Below, one piece after another: positions 48,255 to 56,583 of a stretch of 64,000 nucleotides of DNA. Numbering within the stretch: position 1 is the first letter of the stretch; each line of letters starts with the position of its first letter. A model generated the notes under the pieces. The model saw nothing but the letters and a program-made list of their open reading frames with translations. It did not search any database and had not been told where the DNA came from. The DNA is from Acaryochloris sp. CCMEE 5410 (lineage in GTDB: Bacteria; Cyanobacteriota; Cyanobacteriia; Thermosynechococcales; Thermosynechococcaceae): assembly GCF_000238775.2 (NCBI RefSeq), contig NZ_AFEJ02000001.1, positions 2,108,001 to 2,172,000 on the forward strand. The letters are read 5' to 3'. Position numbers and translations under genes: made by a program.

Positions 48255-48635
48255 TTAAGTCAACACTAAAGACTCCGTTAAGGCAGGATCCTTCCCGAGA
48301 AACTTTAGCCACAATTGGGACAAGTTTTTAGCATCCTCTTCCCGTCCCTCGGCAACTTGATACATCCGCCGAGGTCGACCTCGACCCGACTCATTTTGCC
48401 AATAGCCACTCAGCATCTCCTCATCAATAAGGAAATTGAGGGCCGCATACAGCACCGTATCAGAGATTCGATAGGGAGGGTGATTGGCTCGAATATGCTT
48501 CAGGAGAGCCGTGCCATAGGAATCTCCTTCTTCCAACAAAACCGTCAAGATATAGCAAACAGCTACTTCTTTAGTAATGTAAACGGGCGGAGGGTTTTTG
48601 AAATATTGGTGGATGTCTTGAACGTTCATAGTCAT
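48255..48635 (-). CDS. PadR-family transcriptional regulator
   Basis: 126 residues, winged-helix PadR-N domain: AVCYILTVLLEEGDSYGTALLKHI, ISDTVLYAALNFLIDEEMLSGYW and GRGRPRRMYQVAEGREE (the wing). No long C-terminal helix, so the short PadR-s2 type. Cyanobacteria contain PadR proteins such as the clock-related Pex; similarity to Pex specifically was not established. Its neighbours on the left (tic22, prmC) are separated by a hairpin. Target unknown. Confidence 0.87.
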   Translation of the reverse strand: MTMNVQDIHQYFKNPPPVYITKEVAVCYILTVLLEEGDSYGTALLKHIRANHPPYRISDTVLYAALNFLIDEEMLSGYWQNESGRGRPRRMYQVAEGREEDAKNLSQLWLKFLGKDPALTESLVLT

Positions 48636-48770
48636 ACCCCTTGATCAATTAAGATAAATTTAGGCATCGCCACTTCGCGGATCGACATGGGGACAAGCGA
48701 TGGCCTGATTAATACTCAAATCTTTGATTCACTTTTCCTAGCCTAGCAAAAATTTCTAAGAAAAAAAATT

Positions 48771-48791
48771 AGAGTTTTCTTAGAAAACTCT
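48771..48791. promoter_or_regulatory. 21-bp palindrome upstream of the PadR gene
   Basis: AGAGTTTTC-TTA-GAAAACTCT, 136 bases before the PadR start. Size and symmetry suit an autoregulatory operator for a dimeric winged helix, but it does not match the usual PadR consensus (ATGT-N8-ACAT). Confidence 0.3.
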
Positions 48792-49000
48792 GAAAGCACT
48801 CATTAATTTGCATTATGCAAGAATAAGGGCAGCAAATTATTTATTTTTGTAAATAAAATTTTCAGTAGCGAGATTGATATATTTAATCCTGCGTTACTCG
48901 GATGCTCAGTCTACAAAGCTACTTTGCGCCATTTGATCAAAGTCCGGCCATTTTTGATAGTAAAAAAAAGTAATCACTAAAAACTAACGAATAAGTTTTT

Positions 49001-49058
49001 CTTTATTGAACAAAGGTATAGTCTTGTGGCCGAAAGATTAGACCTTTGTTCAGTAAAG
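49001..49058. repeat. 58-nt imperfect palindrome / stem-loop of unknown role
   Basis: Arms 49001-49017 and 49042-49058 pair over 17 bases (16 Watson-Crick plus one G-T), then an internal AT/AG loop, an inner 6-bp stem and an 8-base loop GTGGCCGA. Neither strand shows a U tract after the stem. Confidence 0.6.
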
Positions 49059-49207
49059 ATAGCTTACATAAACATCAAAGCCTTCAGAACAATTCAGGCG
49101 ATGGGTTTCTACTCAAAGCCTAGTGATAGTTATCTAACTTTGTGAAGAAAACGTGAATAACATTTCCAGACCATCAGAATTCCAATTCATCAGCTTTGCT
49201 CTGATGC

Positions 49208-49582
49208 TCAGGAGTGCTTACTTAACACCGGGGGGGAGTTCACCTTCAGTAAGTGGCAACCAGGGCGAACCGACATCGCGACCACAGCGGCACCATTAGG
49301 GCCACAGGTGACCAACTTAGCACCATCTTCTGCACCGCCAATATTGGCATCTGGCTCAGCACCTTCAGTGGGTGAAGCGCTCTCTGGTGTGATGCTTTCT
49401 TCGGGGGGCGCAGCTTCGGTCTCTACAGGGGGAGCTGCCTCGGGGGGCGCATCTGGGGTCATCGAACCATCAGGAGTAGGAGTGATGGGCATCGAATCCG
49501 ACTCAGATTGAGCCAGGGTCGAGGCTGTCGGTAGCAGCAAACACAGGCCCAGACTCATAGCGGCAAGCGCTTTTATTTTCAT
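49208..49582 (-). CDS. Small exported Pro/Glu/Ala-rich protein
   Basis: 124 residues. Signal peptide KIKALAAMSLGLCLLLPTAS with cleavage near LAQSE; then about 60 residues rich in P, E, A and T (PPEAAPPVETEAAPPEE), then a short C-terminal part with two cysteines (LVTCGPNGAAVVAMSVRPGC) likely disulfide-bonded. No family recognised. A GGAGG five to eight bases upstream fixes the ATG at 49582 against an earlier one at 49612. Preceded and followed by gaps, so single gene. Confidence 0.75.
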   Translation of the reverse strand: MKIKALAAMSLGLCLLLPTASTLAQSESDSMPITPTPDGSMTPDAPPEAAPPVETEAAPPEESITPESASPTEGAEPDANIGGAEDGAKLVTCGPNGAAVVAMSVRPGCHLLKVNSPPVLSKHS

Positions 49583-49824
49583 GCTGATCCTCCGGGGGAT
49601 ATCCCAAATCAAAACTGTGTATTACGATACAAACCCCCAGTGAAAATATGGTGAATGGTCGCAATTTGGGGCCATGCGGGTCTCCAAGCGCCTCTCGTCA
49701 AGCTAGGGCAAATTAAAGCTTTGTAGCAGGACTAGGAGAAGCGGAAGTGAGTCGACTAAGCTGGTGATTGAATTTTCTGGTCTCATCAACTCATGGTTGA
49801 TATTCGGTGCTCGGGAGGTTGGTC

Positions 49825-51111
49825 ATGCTTCGTCAACGTCTAGTTTCAGGGGCAGCTTTAGGGCTTTGTTGTGCCATTACAGGATGTCAATTATCTGTCC
49901 CTAACTCAACAGGAGGCGGCCTCAAACTCGGTACACTATTGCCGATTACCGGAGACTTGGCGCAATATGGCACGCCGATGCAAGAAACGGCCAACCTGTT
50001 AATCAAAACCGTGAATGCCTGTGATGGAGTATTGGGTAAACCGGTCACCCTCATCAGTGCGGATACTCAAACGGATCCCGCCCAAGGCACCCAAGCCATG
50101 ACTAAACTTGTTGAGGCTGATCAGGTCGTGGGAGTGGTGGGAGCAGCCTCTAGTGCATCATCTAGCGCAGCGCTTCCCATTGCAGTTCGGGGTCAAGTTG
50201 TCCAAATCTCTCCGGCCAGTACGAGCCCTGTGTTTACTGAACGGGCCGAAAAAGGTGAATTTAAAGGCTTTTGGGCCCGAACTGCGCCCCCTGACACCTT
50301 CCAGAGTCAGGCCCTCGCCCAACTGGCCCAACAGAAAGGGTATAAATCGGTCGCGATCTTAGCTATCAATAATGACTATGGCAATGGCTTAGTCTCTGCC
50401 TTTATCCCAGCCTTTAAAGCCTTAGGGGGAACCGTGGTCAATGAAGCCCGACCCACCTTCTATGATCCCAATACTTCCACCTTTGATACCGAAGTGAATC
50501 AGGTCTTTAAGGGAGAGCCGGATGCCGTCTTGCTGGTGTCCTATCCCGAAACCGGCAGTTTAATCCTCAAGTCTGCGGAAGAATTAGGGTTCCTCAACGG
50601 GGAAACGGCCTTAATCGCAACAGACGGCATGAAAGAAGCCAATCTGGCGGATTTAGTTGGGAAAAACTCCCAAGGTCAATATATTGTGGCTGGGATGTTG
50701 GGGACGGCTCCCAGTGCGGGAGGCCCTGCCTTAGAAGCGTTCCAGCAACGCTATCAGGATGCCTTTAAGCGAGAACCTAGTGTCTTTGACCCCAATACTT
50801 GGGACGCGGCAGCGCTGCTAGTTTTGGCTGCTGAGGCCGCCAAAGAACCCACAGGTTCTGGCATTCGAGAACATTTGCAATCGGTCGCCAATGCCCCCGG
50901 AGAAGAAGTGACGGATGTTTGTGAAGCCTTAAAGTTGTTACGCGCAGGGAAAACCATCAACTACCAAGGCGCTAGCGGTACGGTCGATCTCAATCCGCAA
51001 GGGGATGTGACCGGGAGTTACGACATTTGGACCATTGATGAACAGGGCAAACTCACCGTCAGCGATACCATCGCCATTACGGGGTCAGAACCCGCTAAAA
51101 CCACAGAATAG
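49825..51111 (+). CDS. Branched-chain amino acid-type ABC substrate-binding lipoprotein
   Basis: 428 residues. Lipobox AITGC (acylated Cys near residue 22) after a short signal peptide. Periplasmic type-I fold of the LivJ/LivK group: LKLGTLLPITGDLAQYGTPM, VVGVVGAASSASSSAALPIA, VAILAINNDYGNGLVSAFIPA and VFDPNTWDAAALLVLAA. No permease or ATPase gene is next to it, so it may serve a transporter elsewhere or be an orphan sensor. The GGGAGG seven bases ahead of the ATG at 49825 fixes the start. Confidence 0.92.
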   Translation: MLRQRLVSGAALGLCCAITGCQLSVPNSTGGGLKLGTLLPITGDLAQYGTPMQETANLLIKTVNACDGVLGKPVTLISADTQTDPAQGTQAMTKLVEADQVVGVVGAASSASSSAALPIAVRGQVVQISPASTSPVFTERAEKGEFKGFWARTAPPDTFQSQALAQLAQQKGYKSVAILAINNDYGNGLVSAFIPAFKALGGTVVNEARPTFYDPNTSTFDTEVNQVFKGEPDAVLLVSYPETGSLILKSAEELGFLNGETALIATDGMKEANLADLVGKNSQGQYIVAGMLGTAPSAGGPALEAFQQRYQDAFKREPSVFDPNTWDAAALLVLAAEAAKEPTGSGIREHLQSVANAPGEEVTDVCEALKLLRAGKTINYQGASGTVDLNPQGDVTGSYDIWTIDEQGKLTVSDTIAITGSEPAKTTE

Positions 51112-51121
51112 ACTCATAAGC

Positions 51122-52597
51122 TCAATCGTCTTCAGCTATGGGGTCATCCGAGGACTCAAGCTTGTCCTTTAGCTCCGATTTAATCCGATTGAGAATGGTG
51201 GCCTGATCTAAGGAAGAGAGAATCTCATGGACGACGGTTTTAGGACCGTTGGGTCCCCAAGACGCCCCATTAATCAGGTACCGTTTGGTGACTTCGCCAA
51301 TGCCATAGGAAGACACCCCCGCCACGGCAGCTTGGGAAACGGCCACAGAAACGTAGGGCAACAGGGAGGCTCCCCCCGTTGCTGGAGCCGCTAAGCTGAG
51401 GAGTCCTTTGAGGGAACTTAGCCCCAGAGTGGTTAATAGTTCCGTAGCGCCAACACCGCCCATAGTTAGGGCAATTTTTCGTAGTAAGTCTACGGCTCCT
51501 TTTTGGGTCATGGAAATGCCGTAAAGCTTAGAAAGAGTGAGGATCATGGCGATGTCGATGGCGGCACTACTGAGCACATCCACAACGGTAACGGGATTGA
51601 GGGCAATGGCGACAGCTTTGGCCATGACGCCACGCCAAATAATCTGATTTGCACTGCGATCGCGGATCCGCATCTTCCGCTCAATCAGCTGCTCATTAAT
51701 ATCATCGGCATAGAGCATGGTGTTGAGGGCCACCAGGGACTTGCCTTCCCGCTCCAGCACTTCCAATATTTTTAGCTTCAGATCTTGAACTTGGGGTGGT
51801 CCTGGCACGAGTTCGGCCCCCAATCGACCATCGGGATATTGAATCGCTTGGGCCACCAGTGGTGCCGCCGAAGCCATCACAATCTCATCGGCAGACAGCA
51901 GCTCCCGCACTCGCTCATCTCGAATTTTTTCGTAAATGGCATTGCGATCGGCCTCGGGATATTGGTCCACTTTGTTGAACACTAGCAAGATGGGCTTACT
52001 GGCCTGCCGCAGCTCCGATAGAGCCTCAAACTCTACCTTGGTCATATCCCCCGCAATCACAAATAAAATCAAATCGGCCTGTTGAGCAATTTGGCGAGCC
52101 AGGCGCTCCCGCACTTCACCATCGACTTCATCAATCCCAGGGGTATCAATCAGTTCAATCCGGGATTGCCCCACCCCTTGCAAAGAGACGCGAATGGCCT
52201 CTTCGCCAGAGTCTTGATCCACAAACCAGCTCGCCTGCTGACTCTGTTGGGTCACCCCATGCACTGGCCCGGTGGCAAACACAGACTGTCCTAACAAGGC
52301 ATTGAGGAGGGACGATTTGCCTCGACTGACCATGCCAAACACGGCGATGTGCACCACCTGTTTTTCCAACTTGTCGAGCATGGATTGCAGGGAATTGATT
52401 TCGGTTTCTAGTCCCGCTCGCTCTCGGGGAGAGAGATCCAGCTTATCTACCAAGGTCTCTAGGGCAGAATGGGCTTGCTGATACCCCAATTCTGCCTGCA
52501 TTTGCTCAAAATCCTGAATGGTCTGATCCAGCTCAGCTTCTAAGGTCTCTGGATCAGAATGCTCAAAGGCGTAAGGGTTAGGAAAACCGGAGTTCAT
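51122..52597 (-). CDS. DUF697-containing GTP-binding membrane protein
   Basis: 491 residues: helical N-terminus with an acidic start, then G domain (GMVSRGKSSLLNALLG G1, IELIDTPGIDEVDG G3, LLVFNKVDQYPE G4), then helices with a hydrophobic C-terminal DUF697-type region (NPVTVVDVLSSAAIDIAMILTLSKLYGISMT, GGVGATELLTTLG). Related cyanobacterial proteins are Era/dynamin-like GTPases of unknown membrane role. Convergent with the binding-protein gene; 10 bases between stops. Confidence 0.9.
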   Translation of the reverse strand: MNSGFPNPYAFEHSDPETLEAELDQTIQDFEQMQAELGYQQAHSALETLVDKLDLSPRERAGLETEINSLQSMLDKLEKQVVHIAVFGMVSRGKSSLLNALLGQSVFATGPVHGVTQQSQQASWFVDQDSGEEAIRVSLQGVGQSRIELIDTPGIDEVDGEVRERLARQIAQQADLILFVIAGDMTKVEFEALSELRQASKPILLVFNKVDQYPEADRNAIYEKIRDERVRELLSADEIVMASAAPLVAQAIQYPDGRLGAELVPGPPQVQDLKLKILEVLEREGKSLVALNTMLYADDINEQLIERKMRIRDRSANQIIWRGVMAKAVAIALNPVTVVDVLSSAAIDIAMILTLSKLYGISMTQKGAVDLLRKIALTMGGVGATELLTTLGLSSLKGLLSLAAPATGGASLLPYVSVAVSQAAVAGVSSYGIGEVTKRYLINGASWGPNGPKTVVHEILSSLDQATILNRIKSELKDKLESSDDPIAEDD

Positions 52598-52770
52598 AGG
52601 GAATGACTGGAGAATACCGCTCCTCGCGTGATCTCTAGGGTAGCGCTATCAGGGAGATCTACATCAGTCAGACGCCTGAACCCTTTAATTCAGGTTGCAC
52701 AGATAGCGCTGAGCTTCTGACATCCTACATTTTTGAGCAGGTCACGCTAAACCTTAAACCGCTGAGCCTT

Positions 52771-54204
52771 TTAGGTATTCTGTTTCTGGCGTGGCTGACA
52801 CCATAAAAAATCACTGATTTCCCGAACGAGCCATTCTTTTTCGGGCAGGCTAAGCAGCGTACCAAATTTATAGAGTTTGTCTCCTTCAATCAGGGTGCAG
52901 GCGGCAACGGGTCGGTCATTACTTTTATAGGCCGTCGTTAGTTTAACCCCATCCAATGCTGCTGTGCTGCCCGATATTGGATGTCGCAGCCCCAAGCGCT
53001 GAATTTGCCAACACAGTTGAAAGGTTTGAGGGTTGATCTGTAACTGGATACTCCCAGCAATACCGAACAAGACCGCTATCAACAGCCCTGATCCTGAAAT
53101 CAGTAGGGGTAGAATCGCGACAAACGCAAACAGAGGAGGAACTTGGCCATTGAATAGACTGGTGGCGACACTGGCTGCGATCACCAAGGCAATCCCTTCA
53201 AAAAACAAGGCAGACAGCCCCACCCCCAAGGTTTTCCCCCGCAATCCACTAGGGGGAATATCAACCGTCAGTTGGGATGGCGTTCTCTGGAGTTGAATCT
53301 TACTCCCTTTAGGCTGATGTCGCAGCGCTTCCTTTTTTCTTTGAGATAACGATTTGGGGCGGGTGGGAGAGGGCTGGGTTAATTCCGCCAATGCCTCCTG
53401 GGCCGAGTTCAAGCGATCTTCCACGGCAGGTTCAAGCATATGGTCTAACCAATCGGCAAAATCTGGCTGGAGTTGCACGGCTTTGCGGAAATTGATCTTC
53501 AGTCGCTGATGGGGTAGATCGGCAGGAGAACAGTGCGTCAGGAGAAATAGGAGGGTTGCCCCCAAAGAATAGAGATCCGTCGCCGGGACCGCTTTTCCCT
53601 GGAAATGTTCGGGAGCCATATAGCCATAAGTTCCCACCACCGTACTACCTACCATCGTATTGCGATAGACATTTTGCACCGCTCCAAAATCCACCAGGTA
53701 AATCTGGCCATCCTCATTACGGATAATATTGTGCGGTTTAATATCCCGATGAATAATCGGTGGCGTTAACTCATGTAAATATTTCAGAATGCCTAGAATT
53801 TGCACAGCCAACTGACGCACTTCAGCTTGGCTAGCTTGCCATCCATCCTGCACAAGGTCAGCGAGTGATGTGCCTGGGGCTAGTGCCTGAACAATGTAAA
53901 ACCATCGATTTCCTGCTGTGTCGGTTTGGAAGTAGTCGATATACCGAGGAATGGCTGGATGTTCGAGTTGCGCTAGAACTTTAGCTTCCCGCTCAAATAG
54001 TTCTAACTGTTTCCAGTCATAAATTCCTCTGAGAGACAGCGCTTTTACAGCAAATTGCTGATGAGTATGGACATCTTCCACGGCATAGGTGATGCCCGAT
54101 CCGCCTTGACCTAGAACGGATTGCACATGATACCGTTCCGCAATCAGGTCACCCGTTTGATAAAAGGGCTGCTCCAGCATGAATCTCTTTGTCGGCAATG
54201 TCAT
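52771..54204 (-). CDS. Serine/threonine protein kinase with membrane tail, copy 2
   Basis: 477 residues. Kinase domain 10-270: VLGQGGSGITYAVED P-loop, FAVKALSL (Lys), PPIIHRDIKPHNIIR, LVDFGAVQNV and GTYGYMAPEHF; all catalytic residues present. Beyond about 275 a basic stretch, then two to three membrane helices (LFFEGIALVIAASVATSLF, FVAILPLLISGSGLLIAVLFGI) and an SRS-like cytoplasmic end. Very similar to the next upstream kinase throughout, so a tandem duplicate. Starts at 54252 (TTG) or 54180 (ATG) are possible; the ATG at 54204 follows GGA. Confidence 0.92.
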   Translation of the reverse strand: MTLPTKRFMLEQPFYQTGDLIAERYHVQSVLGQGGSGITYAVEDVHTHQQFAVKALSLRGIYDWKQLELFEREAKVLAQLEHPAIPRYIDYFQTDTAGNRWFYIVQALAPGTSLADLVQDGWQASQAEVRQLAVQILGILKYLHELTPPIIHRDIKPHNIIRNEDGQIYLVDFGAVQNVYRNTMVGSTVVGTYGYMAPEHFQGKAVPATDLYSLGATLLFLLTHCSPADLPHQRLKINFRKAVQLQPDFADWLDHMLEPAVEDRLNSAQEALAELTQPSPTRPKSLSQRKKEALRHQPKGSKIQLQRTPSQLTVDIPPSGLRGKTLGVGLSALFFEGIALVIAASVATSLFNGQVPPLFAFVAILPLLISGSGLLIAVLFGIAGSIQLQINPQTFQLCWQIQRLGLRHPISGSTAALDGVKLTTAYKSNDRPVAACTLIEGDKLYKFGTLLSLPEKEWLVREISDFLWCQPRQKQNT

Positions 54205-54282
54205 GCTTCCATTTTGTCCTGACTCAAGCAATCGGTTGGTGATCTTGAACAACTAGCAACTGGCCGTTTCGGTGCCACCTCC

Positions 54283-55683
54283 TCAGTGTTGCTGCATGAT
54301 GAGGAAATCTCTTATTTCCTCCACTAACCAAGCTTTTTCACTGGGACTGAGCATGGTGCCGAATTTGTGAGTGTTAACTCCTTCTAATAAAGTGCAACCT
54401 TTGACAGGCCGATCATTACTGGTATAAGCCGTGGTCAGCTTAATTCCTTCGATGTCTTCTGTTCGGCCACTACGCCGATATCGAAGCCCTAAAGACTTGA
54501 CTTGCCAAACTAACTCAAAGGTTTGTGGATTAATTTCTAAATGGGTACGTCCAGCCACCCCGAAGACAACGACACTTGCCATACCAATACCAACAATCCA
54601 AAACGGAATGGAAAACAAGGGAAATAGGAAAGGCGCACCAGCCGCCAGAGCGCCTGCAGTCCACACAAAAATAAACCCATTCCAAAACAAGGCAAAACAT
54701 CCAATCCCCAAAGTTTCTCCCCGTAAACCAATGGGGGGAATGTCAACGGTTAGATGGGTCCTTGTGCGTTGTAGCTTAACCTTACTGCCCATCGGTTTTC
54801 GCTGTAGAGCCTTGGCTTTGGGTGGGGTAAGAGATGCAGGCTGCGCTCGTCGTGGCGGTGCTTTAAGCGCGTCAATCGCATCTTGGGCCGAGGCCAGCCG
54901 ATCCTCCACGGCAGGTTCCAGCAGATGATCGAGCCAGTCCGCAAAGTCTGGCTTGAGCTGCACGGCAGAGCGAAAATCTATCTTGAGTCGCTTTTGCGGC
55001 AAGTCAGCAGGGGAACAGTGGGTGAGCAGAAACAGCAACGTTGCCCCAAGAGAGTACAAATCAGTGGCGGGAACCGCTTTCCCCCGGAAATGCTCAGGGG
55101 CCATATAGCCATAAGTCCCCACAACCGTACTGCCCACCATCGTGTTGTGATAGACATTTTGGACAGCACCAAAGTCCACCAGGTAAATCTGACCGTCTTC
55201 ACTACGAATAATATTTTGCGGTTTGATATCCCGATGAATAATCGGTGGGGTTAGCTCATGTAAGTATTTCAGAATGTCCAGAATCTGTAAGGCCAACTGA
55301 CGCACTTCAGCTTGGCTAGCCCGCCATCCCTCTTTCACCAAGTCTGCTAGGGATTGACCCGGGGCTAATTCCTGAACGATATAGAACCACCGATCTTCTT
55401 CTGTATCGGTTTGAAAGTAGTCGATATAGTTGGGAATGGCTGGATGATCGAGTTGAGACAAAACCTTGGCTTCACGCTCAAACAGTTCTAGTTGTTTCCA
55501 ATCTCCCATGCCCTTTAGAGATAGTTCTTTGAGGGCAAATTCCTGTTGGGTATAAATATCCTCTGCGGCATAAGTAATGCCAGCCCCTCCTTTACCGAGT
55601 ACAGAAAGGAGGCGGTATCGCTCCGCGATAAGATCTCCGGCCTGGCGATGGGATTGCTCAAACATATTGTTGTTAGCTGACAT
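54283..55683 (-). CDS. Serine/threonine protein kinase with membrane tail, copy 1
   Basis: 466 residues, paralogue of the gene downstream (most of the kinase domain identical: WKQLELFEREAKVL, HPAIP.YIDYFQTDT, PPIIHRDIKP). Motifs VLGKGGAGITYAAED, FALKELSL, LVDFGAVQ, APEHF intact. Linker with Pro/Arg/Lys, two membrane helices (LGIGCFALFWNGFIFVWTAG and VGIGMASVVVFGVAG) and the same C-terminal beta-rich domain. The upstream gap has two 16-bp direct repeats at 55762-55799. Hanks-type kinases of this kind are common in cyanobacteria; substrate unknown. Confidence 0.93.
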   Translation of the reverse strand: MSANNNMFEQSHRQAGDLIAERYRLLSVLGKGGAGITYAAEDIYTQQEFALKELSLKGMGDWKQLELFEREAKVLSQLDHPAIPNYIDYFQTDTEEDRWFYIVQELAPGQSLADLVKEGWRASQAEVRQLALQILDILKYLHELTPPIIHRDIKPQNIIRSEDGQIYLVDFGAVQNVYHNTMVGSTVVGTYGYMAPEHFRGKAVPATDLYSLGATLLFLLTHCSPADLPQKRLKIDFRSAVQLKPDFADWLDHLLEPAVEDRLASAQDAIDALKAPPRRAQPASLTPPKAKALQRKPMGSKVKLQRTRTHLTVDIPPIGLRGETLGIGCFALFWNGFIFVWTAGALAAGAPFLFPLFSIPFWIVGIGMASVVVFGVAGRTHLEINPQTFELVWQVKSLGLRYRRSGRTEDIEGIKLTTAYTSNDRPVKGCTLLEGVNTHKFGTMLSPSEKAWLVEEIRDFLIMQQH

Positions 55684-55761
55684 AACCTCAGGCTTCCCGC
55701 ATCGGTACTAGCTCTTGCAGAAATGGGACTTTAATATGATGAGTTGAATCAGCATCTATCG

Positions 55762-55799
55762 CTGATTTTTGCACCTATTAATTCTGCTTTTTGCACCTA
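55762..55799 (-). promoter_or_regulatory. Two direct 16-bp repeats spaced 22 bp, upstream of the kinase genes
   Basis: CTGATTTTTGCACCTA at 55762-55777 and CTGCTTTTTGCACCTA at 55784-55799 (15 of 16 identical), about 80-115 bases upstream of the kinase start. The 22-bp period is about two helix turns, as for binding sites of a dimeric or cooperative regulator. Confidence 0.4.
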
Positions 55800-55953
55800 A
55801 ATAAATATGGAGCCTTTTCCAGCTCACCAGAGCTTATTCAGGAGAACTAAGATTCTTTAGATACAAAGAGCATTTGAGAAATAATACCCGCTTCAGGTTT
55901 GCTCTCAAGAACTTGAAACGGCTCTGACGTTAACTGTTTTCTGACAAGGTGCT

Positions 55954-56466
55954 CTACTCTTTCTTCTTTTTCAAGTTTCCGTTAATGATTCTACGTACAA
56001 CTCTGTCTTTAAAATTAGCGGCAAGATATACTTTGATTTCTCCCTGTACTAAATCTGGGTCTAGTTCGTCTGTCTTGTTGGAAATCACTTCAGGGTGGTG
56101 GTACCAATACACAATCTCTTCAAGTAAATTGGGACACACATTCTCGTCTTGCCTATAGAAAGTTCCACACACTTCACAAAATCTCTGTTCTTTTCTCACC
56201 GTAAAAGCTGTAAGTTCCCCCATCTTGAACACTAAGCAAGGGAAGTGCTCACTAATTTCGTGTGGAGAATGATTATTGAAGTCTGTCAGCAAGACATCGA
56301 AGACCCTGGAACATTTATGACAGTTATACTCTGAGCCGTGTGGGGTATCTGTCCAAGCCTTAATTCGATGAGAACAATATGGACACTTTCCTACGAAATT
56401 AGACACTACAACTTTCTGTGGAATTGTATTGAAATAAAACGGATTATGTGGCTCGTCCAATAACAA
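55954..56466 (-). CDS. Orphan cysteine-rich protein, possibly 5'-truncated
   Basis: 170 residues of unknown family. Zinc-ribbon-like pairs: CPYCSHRI with CHKCSRVF (near residues 28-56), then CEVCGTFY with CPNLLE (near 97-112). The C-terminal third is charged and ends in KKKKE. The ORF begins with TTG and no ribosome-binding site, and the reading frame stays open about 40 bases further upstream with protein-like sequence (KYEIEW), so the true start may be lost. AT-richer than its neighbours and next to an IS630 remnant; probably horizontally acquired. Confidence 0.6.
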   Translation of the reverse strand: MLLDEPHNPFYFNTIPQKVVVSNFVGKCPYCSHRIKAWTDTPHGSEYNCHKCSRVFDVLLTDFNNHSPHEISEHFPCLVFKMGELTAFTVRKEQRFCEVCGTFYRQDENVCPNLLEEIVYWYHHPEVISNKTDELDPDLVQGEIKVYLAANFKDRVVRRIINGNLKKKKE

Positions 56467-56583
56467 CCATTCGATCTCATATTTATGAGGGTGTATGAGT
56501 TAAAGCAATGTCAACGCCCTGCCTTCAGCACTTGTTCAGCCGTTAGTCCCAAGTCTGGGGTAGTTTAGCTTTGATTATTTATA

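Larger units (their letters stand above)
48636..49207. other. 572-base AT-rich gap without a gene
   Basis: No open frame with coding character. It holds a 9-bp AGAGTTTTC / GAAAACTCT palindrome at 48771-48791 and a 17-bp hairpin at 49001-49058 (see separate entries). Confidence 0.5.

Noticed and set aside
48771-48791. PadR consensus operator
   Set aside because: The palindrome is real, but it does not fit the ATGT-N8-ACAT pattern, so it is not called as a PadR box.
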